A stretch of 24,780 nucleotides of DNA, taken from positions 1-24,780 of IMG/VR virus record IMGVR_UViG_3300010413_000164, one strand, 5' to 3'. Source of the DNA: a virus. Numbering within the stretch: position 1 is the stretch's first letter; every line of letters starts with the position of its first letter. Shown one piece after another: positions 12,482-22,208 of the stretch. The notes below the pieces were generated by a model that had not been told where the DNA came from, ran no database searches, and saw nothing but the letters and a program-made list of their open reading frames with translations. The translations under genes and the position numbers were made by a program.

Positions 12482-13183
12482 ATGCTGCCCTCTATCTTTC
12501 ATACTTCCTTATGGTTTACTCCTGAGTCACAACGCAATGAAGAAAACCCCGCAGAATTCTTAATCAGAACTTTTCCCTATCATTATTTATCTACTTTTAA
12601 ACTTTCATCTGAAATAGCAAAGCTTGAAGGCGTGTACACTGGCACTATTGAGCGTACTATTCTAGAACATTGTGTTGTAGATTTCCGTAATGTTGTGGAT
12701 GCAAGTGGTAGAATTTTAACAGTTAATGAGACTCTTAAGATTCTACCAGTATCAATAATAAATGAATTACTTATTTTTATCTTTAGTATAGCCATGTATG
12801 ATGATAAATTTATCTCTACATTAAAGAGTTCTTTGCATGTACACATGGACCCTAGATTCTCAGATGAATCTTGGAAATGTACTACTTGTCAAAAAAGAAG
12901 ATTAGATAGGCAAAGAAATTGCCCATATCTTCCAAAAGAAGAACATGATTCGCATATTACTTATCCAACGATGGATGGGGTGGTTACTGAGTGTCCAGTT
13001 GGTAAAGTTGACTTTATTGTGACTAACAATGCTATTGAAGCTTTTAATTATCGTACAAATGGTATGCTACCAGAAGATGGTGGTATACGAAATCAAACCG
13101 TCTTTTTTATGTTAGCCTCACAAGAAGTTGAGAACATTCGTAATTACTTCCAAGAGAAGGAGCGTAAGAAAGCTGAATCATAA
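12482..13183 (+). CDS. Second tail-chaperone-like protein with zinc-finger extension
   Basis: This 233-aa protein has an N-terminal half that aligns by eye with the preceding 134-aa protein. Both have a F-strand/L-rich start, then a helix, then a (W/F)(E/R)N(I/V)VD(D/A)(N/S)G turn, then an Ile/Pro-rich segment and a long helix. Residues about 130-160 add WKCTTCQKRRLDRQRNC, a putative zinc ribbon (C-x2-C-x10-11-C), with a further Cys at TECPVG. A C-terminal helical region follows. It starts 2 bases after the stop of the first chaperone and ends 11 bases before the tape measure gene, so it probably replaces the frameshifted gpGT product. The function is inferred from position and the shared core. 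Confidence 0.7.
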   Translation: MLPSIFHTSLWFTPESQRNEENPAEFLIRTFPYHYLSTFKLSSEIAKLEGVYTGTIERTILEHCVVDFRNVVDASGRILTVNETLKILPVSIINELLIFIFSIAMYDDKFISTLKSSLHVHMDPRFSDESWKCTTCQKRRLDRQRNCPYLPKEEHDSHITYPTMDGVVTECPVGKVDFIVTNNAIEAFNYRTNGMLPEDGGIRNQTVFFMLASQEVENIRNYFQEKERKKAES

Positions 13184-13194
13184 CAGGAGTTAGT

Positions 13195-16100
13195 ATGGCC
13201 ATTACTGGTAAACCGATTGAGTCTTATAAAATTGAGTATGAATCAATATTTACTATTGATAAAAAATCAGCTGATGAAGTGATAAAACAAGCCGATAGTT
13301 TGCTTAATAAGACCGTCAAGCAGGATGCCCGTTATACATCTATTGTAGCTAAACTTAAAGAGATGGCTGGATCTGAAGGTGCCCAAGCGTATACTGCTGA
13401 GATGGAACGTGCTTCAGCAGCAGTTAAACTTGTTGACGATCTTTTGGTTAAAGCTTCTAGGAAGCAAAAAGCTACTAAAAAAGATGTTAAAGATATTAAC
13501 TATGCTTATGAAAAAGCTGTTGTTGCTCTTACTAAACTTGATGCAGTACAAAGAGAAATCACGATTAAAAGTCGTGAAGAAGCCAGATTAGCTAAACAAA
13601 TTGAGGCATCAGAAAAGCGTCGTATAGCAAATCTTCAAAAAGGAACCACGGTTCCTATGTCAAAAGCTATGAAGGAAGAGTTACGAATTCAACAAGAAGT
13701 TCTTTCGATTGAAAAACGTATTACTCTTGAGAATAGTGAACAAGTACGTCAAGCTAAAGAACAACTTGCTATTGCTAGACGCCAGACACAAGAACGTATG
13801 GATAAAGCAACTGGTGGTGGAAGAGGTACTAGTTTTTTACATAAAGTAGGTACGACAGCTCAGTACTCTGCAGCTGCTGCTGGTATTTACGCTGTTGTTG
13901 AGGCACTACGTAGTGGTGTTGATGCAATTGTAGAGTATGACACTGCATATAGAACTTTAAGTGCTGTTGTAGATGGTCTTACACTTCCTGCGGCTCAAAA
14001 GCTTGAAGACCAATTAATTGATCTTGGTAAAGCATTCGGTGGAAGCCTATCTGAGATTAATGATGCGGCCATCTTACTTGGGCGTGCTGGTGTTGCTCAT
14101 CAAGACTTAGCTAAAGCCACTGAAATTACTATTAAGCTTGCAAGACTAACTGGTGATAGCCTTGAGGTATCCAGTGGTGCAATGATTACTTACTTGGAAG
14201 TTTATGGTAAGGCTGGAGAGACTGTACAAAGTCTTGGAGATAAGCTTGCATTCATGGCAAATGAGTCTCGTCTATCTACTCAAGATATTGAAACCTTCTC
14301 AAACTACGCGCTTGCTGCTGCTAATGCTGCAGGCCTTACAGTTAATGCTGTTAGTGCTTTGGCAACTGAGTATTCAAAAGCAGGTGTTAACGCATCAACT
14401 ATTGGTACCCAGATTCGTTCATTAACTAAGACGTTCTTAGATAATAGTCAGGGAGTTAAAACTTTCTTTGCTGACTTAGGTATTGTACAAGGTAACTTCC
14501 AAGCAGAACTAGCTGCTGGAGGAGAGCGTTCTAACCAAGCCCTCATTTCTCTAAGTAAACAACTAGCAACTCTTACTCGTGAAGAGTTTAACCAGATTAC
14601 TGCTAGTATGGATATCCTTCAACGTAACTCCCTAGCATTGCTTCGTCAGCAATCAGAGGGAATCGCTGATGATATTCAAACGCTAGTAGAGGGTACTCAT
14701 GAAGGTATTGCTGCTGCTGATAAAATTCTAGCTGGGCATGTAGTAACATGGGAGAAATTTAAAATTTCTGTTGCTGATGTGGCAATTGAGTTTGATAAAG
14801 CAACTGGGGCCTCCAAGTTCTTTGCTAATGCCCTTGAGCAAGTTACTGCTATCATTGGTGATGAGTGGGGCGGCTATGCTAATATTGTTGAGATTCAGAG
14901 GGTACGTGCAGAGCAAGATGCTCTTGGTATCAAATTAGCTAAGCAGAAATCAGAAGCAGAACAAGCCGCTACTATAGAGCAGATTAAATCTGCGAAGATT
15001 GCTATTGCTGCTACTGAATATGAGATTCAGGAAAAAGAAGCGTATATTCGTATTCTTAAAACTGGGGAAAAAGAAGAAGCAAAAGCTACAGAGTATACTC
15101 TAAGGCATGCTGAACTTCGTGTAAGAAGTCTTATCTCTCTTCGGTCAGAAATTAATAAAAATATTGAATCTGATAAGAGACGTAGGGAAGAATTAAGGGC
15201 TGCTGGAGAAGATACTACTCTTATTAATAAACGCCTATCTAAGTATAAAAAAGAGCTCAGAGATAATACTGATGAGCTTATCAAAATGGCAGGGGTTCTA
15301 GAAGATTTAGACCCTACTTCAGCAGCGCAGAAAACAGCTGAAGCTATTGGACATTTAAGAATTGCAGAGCAAGATATTAGAAACTTGGTATCTGCTACTA
15401 AAGCCTTATTCCAAGCTAATAAAGTTGAAGCTGGTGAAGCTCTTATTCCATATCAGCAGTTAAACCAACAGCTTGCTTCTTATCAGTCAAAGGTTGATAA
15501 ACTAGTTGCTGGAGGAAAAGATAAGAAACTCTTTATTGGTATCGAAGCTGCTCCTACAGATTCTATTGGTTTACAAGAAAAATCTGGGCAAATACAATCT
15601 AGAATCCTTGAATTAAAACGACAAGCCGAGCCTTTAGAAGGTAAAGAACTTGCTAACATTAATACCAAAATTAGACTTCTTGAAGAAGTACAATATTGGG
15701 TAACTGAGCAAGTTGGTCTTGCTAAAAATCTTACTGAACTTGAGACAGCTAGAATTGCAGCAGTAGACCGTGTTCTTGCAGCAAAAACAAAAGAAGAGCA
15801 GCTTCAAGCAACTACTACTTTACTATTAGAAAAGCAGAATCTTAATCAAAGAGATACTGTACAACTAGCACAGAAAGATGTAGAGATTGCGCAAAGAAAG
15901 TGGGAAATATCAAAAGCAAATGCTGAAACTGATAAATCTACCATTCAAGCTTTATCTGATAGAAAAACTTATGAAGAATCTATTCTAAATCTGAGGAAAG
16001 CAGCTGAAGTTCTTGATGCTAAGCAAGATGCCAATTATGAAAAAAGATCCGCTGCCTTATTAAAACAAAAAGAAGCTTTGACTTTTGTTGTTGGTCTGCA

Positions 16101-16896
16101 GCAACAGGAGGAAGCAATTTCTGCGCAGCATGCTGCAACACTTGATGAGATAAATCTTCAATACCAAAATGGCGAGATTACTGCTAGACAAAAACTAGCC
16201 CTAATAGACCAGGAAAATGCTTTATATCAAAAACAGCTATATCATGTAAATGCAGTAACCCAAGCTACTTCTAAGTCAATAGACGCATTTGGATCAAGCA
16301 TGTCTACTTTGTTATCTGATACTGCTATGGGAGTTCAGGATTCAAGAGCAGTATGGGAAAGTTTGAGGAGTACTATTACTCAAACTATTATTCAGCTTCT
16401 TGTTATGGAACCAATTATTAACCAAATTAAAGACGCTATGAGTTCTACTGGATCTAGTGGGAGCAGCTTCTTTGGTGGTCTTATTTCGTCAATAGTTAAA
16501 GCTTTTGGTGGGACTCCATCAGTCGAAGCAGCTAATGGCGCAGTTATCAGTAATGGAAACAAAGTAAATGCATATGCCACTGGCGGTATTGTAAGTTCTC
16601 CAACATTATTTCCAATGGCTGGTGGGGAAACAGGGCTTATGGGGGAAGCAGGTCCAGAAGCTATTGTACCTCTTACTAGAGTAAGTGGTGGAGATCTTGG
16701 TATAAAGGCTCAGCAACCAATTGTAAATATAGAAGTAATCAATAACAGCAATTCACAAGTTAAAACACAACAGGATGAAGCTGGTAATCTTCAAATTATT
16801 ATTGAGAGTGTTACCAATTCTATTGCCTCTGGTATTTCTAGGGGCACATCACCAGTAGGGGACGCCATCCAATCTACTTATGGTATAACTCGATAA
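13195..16896 (+). CDS. Tail tape measure protein
   Basis: This is the longest protein in the window (1,233 aa). It sets tail length and is ejected with the DNA. The N-terminus (about 30-200) is coiled-coil-rich, Lys/Glu-heavy. Residues about 220-420 form the TP901-type tape-measure core, with AIVEYDTAYRTLSAVVDGL and repeated Ala-rich helices. The middle (about 560-1,000) is a long coiled coil. The C-terminus carries the lambda gpH-like signature GGIVSSPTLFPMAGG followed by GLMGEAGPEAIVPLTR (about 1,128-1,160). No clear transmembrane helix is seen apart from Ala-rich stretches. AGGAG lies before the ATG. A length of 1,233 residues suggests a tail of roughly 180 nm by the usual 1.5 angstrom per residue rule. 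Confidence 0.95.
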   Translation: MAITGKPIESYKIEYESIFTIDKKSADEVIKQADSLLNKTVKQDARYTSIVAKLKEMAGSEGAQAYTAEMERASAAVKLVDDLLVKASRKQKATKKDVKDINYAYEKAVVALTKLDAVQREITIKSREEARLAKQIEASEKRRIANLQKGTTVPMSKAMKEELRIQQEVLSIEKRITLENSEQVRQAKEQLAIARRQTQERMDKATGGGRGTSFLHKVGTTAQYSAAAAGIYAVVEALRSGVDAIVEYDTAYRTLSAVVDGLTLPAAQKLEDQLIDLGKAFGGSLSEINDAAILLGRAGVAHQDLAKATEITIKLARLTGDSLEVSSGAMITYLEVYGKAGETVQSLGDKLAFMANESRLSTQDIETFSNYALAAANAAGLTVNAVSALATEYSKAGVNASTIGTQIRSLTKTFLDNSQGVKTFFADLGIVQGNFQAELAAGGERSNQALISLSKQLATLTREEFNQITASMDILQRNSLALLRQQSEGIADDIQTLVEGTHEGIAAADKILAGHVVTWEKFKISVADVAIEFDKATGASKFFANALEQVTAIIGDEWGGYANIVEIQRVRAEQDALGIKLAKQKSEAEQAATIEQIKSAKIAIAATEYEIQEKEAYIRILKTGEKEEAKATEYTLRHAELRVRSLISLRSEINKNIESDKRRREELRAAGEDTTLINKRLSKYKKELRDNTDELIKMAGVLEDLDPTSAAQKTAEAIGHLRIAEQDIRNLVSATKALFQANKVEAGEALIPYQQLNQQLASYQSKVDKLVAGGKDKKLFIGIEAAPTDSIGLQEKSGQIQSRILELKRQAEPLEGKELANINTKIRLLEEVQYWVTEQVGLAKNLTELETARIAAVDRVLAAKTKEEQLQATTTLLLEKQNLNQRDTVQLAQKDVEIAQRKWEISKANAETDKSTIQALSDRKTYEESILNLRKAAEVLDAKQDANYEKRSAALLKQKEALTFVVGLQQQEEAISAQHAATLDEINLQYQNGEITARQKLALIDQENALYQKQLYHVNAVTQATSKSIDAFGSSMSTLLSDTAMGVQDSRAVWESLRSTITQTIIQLLVMEPIINQIKDAMSSTGSSGSSFFGGLISSIVKAFGGTPSVEAANGAVISNGNKVNAYATGGIVSSPTLFPMAGGETGLMGEAGPEAIVPLTRVSGGDLGIKAQQPIVNIEVINNSNSQVKTQQDEAGNLQIIIESVTNSIASGISRGTSPVGDAIQSTYGITR

Positions 16897-16906
16897 AAGG
16901 AATCAT

Positions 16907-17416
16907 ATGGCATTATCAGAAGACCTTAAAGAGATCTACTCCAGTAATGTGGTAGGTCAACGTGTGTATGATACAGTCGAAATGTATCACCCGCTATTTG
17001 CCCCACAACGATTTTATCTTATTGCGGATCCTATTCCAAGAGATTTGCAAGTAGAGGATCCTGATAATCCTGGAGTGTATATCTCACAAACATTCCAACC
17101 TTTTGGATTTACAATTACCAGACCAGCTAAAGGATCTAATCAACAAGATATGCAATTTAATTTTGATAATGTTGCACAAATTGGTATAGAACAATTAGAA
17201 CTTGCAGCTGAGGATATGAATACTCCTATTGTTTTAACTTTTCGTCCATATATTGAAGGTAATACAATGCCTCAAGAAGATCCTATTATCTTGGAATTAG
17301 TTAATGTTAGTGCTACTGCTTCTTCTATTTCAGGAACAGCAGCTAGAACTAATCTATTTGGTAGAAAGGTCCCTACCCGTACATTTGACTCTTGGATATT
17401 TAAAGGGGTAGCATAA
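16907..17416 (+). CDS. DUF1833-like distal tail protein
   Basis: This 169-aa protein resembles the DUF1833 family encoded next to NlpC/P60 and gpJ-like genes in siphophages. The N-terminal part has SNVVGQRVYDTVEMYHP and the middle has FGFTITRPAKGSNQQDMQFNF. Closing strands (PIILELVNVSATASSISGT, then a Phe/Arg-rich tail) give a beta-barrel-like distal-tail character. The stop overlaps the start of the hydrolase gene by 1 base, so the two are co-translated. Family assignment is by recall of pattern and neighbourhood. Confidence 0.72.
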   Translation: MALSEDLKEIYSSNVVGQRVYDTVEMYHPLFAPQRFYLIADPIPRDLQVEDPDNPGVYISQTFQPFGFTITRPAKGSNQQDMQFNFDNVAQIGIEQLELAAEDMNTPIVLTFRPYIEGNTMPQEDPIILELVNVSATASSISGTAARTNLFGRKVPTRTFDSWIFKGVA

Positions 17417-17775
17417 TGGATATTGATAAAGTTCAATCTTTAATCGGTAAACCTTATCATCCAGAGAAGTTTAATTGTTGGCATTTAGTAATGGAGCTAG
17501 TTCCAAAAGCACCAACTGTAAATGTTGTGGCCACTAAAATGATTGGTATTGATTATTTTACTAATGAGAAATACTATGATGGATTTCATGAAGTCTGTGA
17601 GCCACAAGATGGTGATATTGTTCTTCTTGGAGATACTCCTAACACATTACATCATGCTGGCGTATTTGTTAATGGTGGAGTAATTCATGCAGAGCAGCCA
17701 AGTGTCGTATTTAGAATGCTTAAATTTATTAAACGACAATACAAAGAAGTGAGGTTTTATCGTGAGAACAATTAG
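17416..17775 (+). CDS. NlpC/P60-type peptidoglycan endopeptidase
   Basis: This 119-aa small cysteine peptidase would open the host peptidoglycan at the tail tip. Visible catalytic residues are the nucleophile C21 in KFNCWHLV (the NCwxLv box), H80 in LHHAGVFVNGG and a third polar residue H91 in VIHAEQP. The spacing matches the family. It is a minimal catalytic domain with no extra cell-wall-binding module. It overlaps its upstream neighbour by 1 base and the gpJ-like gene by 14 bp, consistent with the lambda gpK position. Confidence 0.88.
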   Translation: MDIDKVQSLIGKPYHPEKFNCWHLVMELVPKAPTVNVVATKMIGIDYFTNEKYYDGFHEVCEPQDGDIVLLGDTPNTLHHAGVFVNGGVIHAEQPSVVFRMLKFIKRQYKEVRFYRENN

Positions 17776-20700
17776 TATTATTGATAACATTGTCGAGCCT
17801 CGTCCTAGAATTAAAGAGACAACACATGAAACTCTTATAGATTTTCTTCTTGAAGAATATCCAAAAGGATTTCATAATGTCCCTACTAAGATCTTTGAAG
17901 ATTATACTGAAATACCTATTGAAGAGTACGATAGAGAGCTAGACCCTGAAGCATATTATACAATTATACATCAACCTGGGGTTACAGCTGCAGCAATTGG
18001 TTTAGCAGAAGTTTGGTATGGTGTATTTGTAGCGGCAGCAATTAACTTTGCGATTTCTTATGCTATTAACTATGTTTTGACCGCGATTTTTGCTCCAGAT
18101 TTACCAGCTGGGATGGATTCATCAGCTCAAAAATCTGATGGTAAAGCATCTAGTGTTTATAACTTGAACTCTAATCAAAACTCAGTACGTCTTGGTCAAC
18201 CAATACCTGTATTATATGGAAGAACAAGAACGTACCCATCTATCATCGAACGCCCATATTATAGATACGAAAATAACGAACAATACTTATATCAAATGAT
18301 GTGTGTTGGTGCTGGTAAGTATAATATTGATGAGTTATTAATTGGAGATTCACAAGAATCAAATTTAAGTCCAGATGATATTTTATATAAACCTTATATT
18401 AATAACTCATTTAATGCTGGCGATATTAAAGCAGATATTGCGGCAACATTTGGTGATAGTAATTATCATATGCGTGTAAATACTTTACCAGAAGTATCTA
18501 GTGTTGAATTACGAGGAACACCTTCAAGTTCAAAATTTATTATGCGGTTCGAGGGTACAAATATTACCTTTTATACTTATGCTAGTGGTGAATCGCCTGA
18601 CTTAAGTTCTATTGTAAATGGATCGGTAATTACTATTTCTGGCACAGTGTCAAACAACGGATCTTATGTTGCTTCTGGTTCTGCAATTAATGGTGTTGTT
18701 CCAATTGGTTCCAAAGTAGATAATCCTAGTTGGATATCATTTACTACTGAGCCTAGTGATGCGGTTAATTACTCATATAATTACCCTAACACACAATATC
18801 AAGAGTATAATAAGTACTTATCTCATATTATTAATGGAACAGATATTATCCAATATGCCCCAATTGGGTTAGGTGTTGGTTCTGTTGTTACGATTTCAGG
18901 AACAACAAATAACCCAGGTATAGAGTTCCAAGTAACAAGAGAGGCAACACGTAGCTGGGATGTATATGACTCAACATCTCCTAAATATGGAGGTACAGAG
19001 GTTACCCCTTTATTATCGTATTATCACCCAACCGTCTCTGGCACAGTGACTTTTACCTTTATTGCTAAAGAATATACTGCCCAATTTGAAACATCTTACG
19101 GGGCTTATACATTAGAAGCTACACCATCAAAATTGGCCGGTATTGAGCTTGATATAGAACTTCCTCGTGGTTTATATAATACAGACTCAAATGGGGATTT
19201 TACAAATAGAAATGTATTATTAGAATATAAGTTAATTGGGAATACAGAAACTAATTGGATTAATATGGCAGGAGTATCTGAAACATATACTGCTACTGAA
19301 AAAGAAGCTAACCCATTTAGATTTACGTTTCCAATTTCAATACCTTCTGAGTTTACAGATGAGAATCCTTTAAGTATTAGGGTTAGACGTTCTACAGTAA
19401 CTCCTGAACCTACAGGATTTAAAAGTCAAGATATGGCAGTTTTAACCTCTGTTAAAGCTATTTATAATGAACCTGATATAAATAATTATGGAGATATTAC
19501 ACTTCTATGGGCTAGACTAAAAGCCACTAACGCAATTAGCTCTGCCGGACAAGTTCGCTTAAATGCCTGGGTAACTAGGCAAGACAAGAAAGCTTCTGTA
19601 ATGGAAGCTATAGAAGATATTTATACAAATACTGATTATGGTGCTGGTTTACCTGCTTCAGATTTAGTTCTAGATGTAGTAGATGCAACAATCGTAGGAG
19701 AAACAGAAGGACCTTATAGTACAGACATTGCTTATTATATTCGTGACGGTGGTACAGGTCGTTACTATATTTATTGGGGAGGAATATTAGTAGTAGATTC
19801 AGCTACTCTATTACCTGTAAGTACGTGGATAGCATGTCTTCCTGGCACTACTGATGCCGAATATATGGTAACTGAGGTATCTCCTATATTTGATACCCCT
19901 TATCCAGTAAGTAGAAGATTATTATCAGTACCAAACCCTTTATATACTAAGTTTAATGGGGCATTGGATTCTAAAAATACAGTTATGGATACTCTAAAGC
20001 TTATTAGTAAAGCTGGAAGATATTCTGCATATTTAGATGGTCAAACTATTAATTTTAGAAAAGATGCAGAACAGCTTATAAGAACTAGTTTATTTAACGA
20101 AACAAATATATTAAAAAATTCATTTAAAATTGACTACCTATTTGGAGAAGAATCAGGCAATGATGGAGTACTTGTTAAATATCGTGACCCAGATACGTTT
20201 AAAGAATCTCAAGCTACATATCCAGATACCTCAATAAATCCACAACAAATGGAACTTATAGGATGTACTGAATATAATGTTGCAATCTCATCTGCTGCTT
20301 ACGGTTATAAGTCACAAAAAGCACGAAAAAAGATTGTTAAGTTCAAAACAGATGAACAAGGACTTATTCCAAATTACCTTGATAGAATTGGGGTAAGTCA
20401 CAATGTCCCTAAATGGGGGCAAGGTGGGCAAATTACAAGTTTCTCTGGTCAAACCATTTATATGGATGAAGAATATTTAACTGAGTACCCTTTTGCATCT
20501 GATTGTTCAGATACCTTAGATTGTACAGATGTTATGTTTCCAGAATGTCCAATAGAGCAATTGGCAATCGTTTTTAGAGCTCCTAATGGTACTGTTAGTG
20601 ATATTTACCCATGTACTAAAATATCTGCTAGTTCTGTTGATGTAACTGGTACCCTACCTACTTGGCTATACTTTGGGGATTTACAGGATAATACCTATTT

Positions 20701-21379
20701 CTCTATTGGAGAATTAGCTACTATTGTTAAAGATTATACTGTTACTGAGATTAAACCAAGTGGTTTAGGTGAATTTGAAATTCAAGCAGTAAACTATGAT
20801 CCAACAATATATACTTATGTTGAACCTTCTGGAAGTCAAGTCTTTACCTTTGATGATACATTCATTGTTCCTGCTGGAGTAACTTCTATTAACTTATGTA
20901 TGATTGGTGGAGGTGGCGGTGGTGCCTCTGCAGATTACACAGATAATGGTCATGTAGCTGGTGGTGGTCATGCAGGGCAGATTATCTCTATTACTATTCC
21001 TGTTGTTGAGTCAATGGAATTTCCAATTACTATTGGAAATGGTGGAAGTGGTGGAATTGGTGCTGCCGGATTTAATGGTAAATCAACTTCTTTTGGTGAT
21101 TATGTTGCCTCAGGAGGAACTGGTGGTTTAATTGCTACTCCATCTTGGTTAGGAAATGGTGGTGCAACTACTAATTGTCATGGAACATACTATGATGGTT
21201 TAGCTGCTACTGCTACTTTTACTTGGTACGGTGGGCAAGCTGGTTTTGGAAACGGCGGTGACGCTAGTACAACTACAACTGGTGCTAATGGTTCAGGATA
21301 TGGTTCTGGTGGTGGTGCTTCTACTGCTGCGTTCTTTGGTGGTGATGGAGCTAAGGGATTATGTGTAGTCTCATGGTAA
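17762..21379 (+). CDS. gpJ-like central tail tip protein with glycine-rich C-terminus
   Basis: This 1,205-aa protein starts at GTG (17762), overlapping the hydrolase gene by 14 bp. It corresponds to the tip attachment/host specificity class (lambda gpJ-like). The N-terminal region has a typical hydrophobic stretch (about 75-115) followed by LPAGMDSSAQ and RLGQPIPVLYGR (about 140-155), the hallmark of this family's early region. The middle is beta-rich, with a cysteine-bearing segment near 915-935. Residues about 1,022-1,205 form a glycine-rich domain opening FTFDDTFIVPAGVTSINL, with many GG runs and a terminal Trp. Such a domain suggests a polyglycine-type adhesin for host recognition, in place of the fibronectin-like C-terminus of classical gpJ. 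Confidence 0.88.
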   Translation: MRTISIIDNIVEPRPRIKETTHETLIDFLLEEYPKGFHNVPTKIFEDYTEIPIEEYDRELDPEAYYTIIHQPGVTAAAIGLAEVWYGVFVAAAINFAISYAINYVLTAIFAPDLPAGMDSSAQKSDGKASSVYNLNSNQNSVRLGQPIPVLYGRTRTYPSIIERPYYRYENNEQYLYQMMCVGAGKYNIDELLIGDSQESNLSPDDILYKPYINNSFNAGDIKADIAATFGDSNYHMRVNTLPEVSSVELRGTPSSSKFIMRFEGTNITFYTYASGESPDLSSIVNGSVITISGTVSNNGSYVASGSAINGVVPIGSKVDNPSWISFTTEPSDAVNYSYNYPNTQYQEYNKYLSHIINGTDIIQYAPIGLGVGSVVTISGTTNNPGIEFQVTREATRSWDVYDSTSPKYGGTEVTPLLSYYHPTVSGTVTFTFIAKEYTAQFETSYGAYTLEATPSKLAGIELDIELPRGLYNTDSNGDFTNRNVLLEYKLIGNTETNWINMAGVSETYTATEKEANPFRFTFPISIPSEFTDENPLSIRVRRSTVTPEPTGFKSQDMAVLTSVKAIYNEPDINNYGDITLLWARLKATNAISSAGQVRLNAWVTRQDKKASVMEAIEDIYTNTDYGAGLPASDLVLDVVDATIVGETEGPYSTDIAYYIRDGGTGRYYIYWGGILVVDSATLLPVSTWIACLPGTTDAEYMVTEVSPIFDTPYPVSRRLLSVPNPLYTKFNGALDSKNTVMDTLKLISKAGRYSAYLDGQTINFRKDAEQLIRTSLFNETNILKNSFKIDYLFGEESGNDGVLVKYRDPDTFKESQATYPDTSINPQQMELIGCTEYNVAISSAAYGYKSQKARKKIVKFKTDEQGLIPNYLDRIGVSHNVPKWGQGGQITSFSGQTIYMDEEYLTEYPFASDCSDTLDCTDVMFPECPIEQLAIVFRAPNGTVSDIYPCTKISASSVDVTGTLPTWLYFGDLQDNTYFSIGELATIVKDYTVTEIKPSGLGEFEIQAVNYDPTIYTYVEPSGSQVFTFDDTFIVPAGVTSINLCMIGGGGGGASADYTDNGHVAGGGHAGQIISITIPVVESMEFPITIGNGGSGGIGAAGFNGKSTSFGDYVASGGTGGLIATPSWLGNGGATTNCHGTYYDGLAATATFTWYGGQAGFGNGGDASTTTTGANGSGYGSGGGASTAAFFGGDGAKGLCVVSW

Positions 21380-21398
21380 TACTTTTAAAGGAGAATAA

Positions 21399-22199
21399 AT
21401 GGGTTTAATAACATGTGGGCCTGGAGGTAGTACTACAGCCGAAGTATTTACTGCGATTAATGAGGCTGTGCTTAAATCTTGGGAGTCTGCTGCAGCTCAA
21501 ATGACTTCAGCAAGTTATGCTATTGAGCCGTACGGTGTAGAAGTAAAAGTATATACTTCAAATGGGGATGGAACATTTACAGCCACTCCTCAGGTAGGTG
21601 TATATTCTGCCCTGCATCATGACACTGATGCCGCAACATCTGCTAGTAACGCTGCAACTTCTGAATCTAATGCTGCAACATCAGCAAGTAATGCTGCTAC
21701 TTCAGAATCTAACGCAGCAACAAGTGCTTCAAATGCTGCTATTTCTGAGTCTAACGCAGCAACAAGCGCTTCAAATGCTGCTACGTCTGAAACTAATGCT
21801 GCTACGTCTGAATCAAATGCTGCAACATCAGCAAGTAATGCTGCTATATCAGAAACTAATGCTGCATTATCATATGATAATTTTGATGACAGGTATCTTG
21901 GGGCTAAAGCTTCTGATCCTACATTAGATAATGATGGGGATCCATTATTAACTGGGGCACTCTATTGGAATACTTCAGCTAATGAGATGCGTGCATATGA
22001 TGGAGTATCGTGGAATGCTATTACTGCGGCTGGGGCAGTTGGTGGAGGTGCAGATAAAATATTCTGGGAAAATGACCAGACTGTTACAGCTGACTACACT
22101 ATTACTTCTAGTAAGAATGCAATGACTGCTGGAGATATTACCATCAATACTGGAGTAACTGTAACAGTTCCTACTGGTGTTAGATGGGTAATTGTTTAA
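21399..22199 (+). CDS. Tail fibre with heptad-repeat shaft
   Basis: This 266-aa protein has a short N-terminal attachment region (1-78), then 11 near-perfect heptads of the form ATS(A/E)SNA (residues about 79-155), a degenerate twelfth, then YLGAKASDPTLDNDGDPLL and GALYWNTSANEMRAYDGVSW. These last segments are a common collar module of phage fibres. The end, with TADYTITSSKNAMTAGDI and PTGVRWVIV, is a widespread fibre C-terminal module. It is probably a trimeric fibre or tip spike. AGGAG lies ahead of the ATG at 21399. Confidence 0.85.
   Translation: MGLITCGPGGSTTAEVFTAINEAVLKSWESAAAQMTSASYAIEPYGVEVKVYTSNGDGTFTATPQVGVYSALHHDTDAATSASNAATSESNAATSASNAATSESNAATSASNAAISESNAATSASNAATSETNAATSESNAATSASNAAISETNAALSYDNFDDRYLGAKASDPTLDNDGDPLLTGALYWNTSANEMRAYDGVSWNAITAAGAVGGGADKIFWENDQTVTADYTITSSKNAMTAGDITINTGVTVTVPTGVRWVIV
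21633..21863 (+). repeat. 21-bp coding repeats in the fibre shaft (11 copies)
   Basis: Eleven in-frame 21-bp units encode ATSASNA-type heptads. Copies mostly alternate Ala/Glu at position 4, so the effective unit is often 42 bp. Synonymous drift between copies shows the array is old in parts. Such arrays change length by slippage or recombination. Confidence 0.9.
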
Positions 22200-22208
22200 G
22201 GAGATAAC

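Noticed and set aside
12440-12482. Programmed -1 frameshift joining the two tail chaperones
   Set aside because: The -1 frame is closed by TGA at 12464, leaving a window of about 13 bases with no slippery heptamer. The second ORF has its own SD and ATG.
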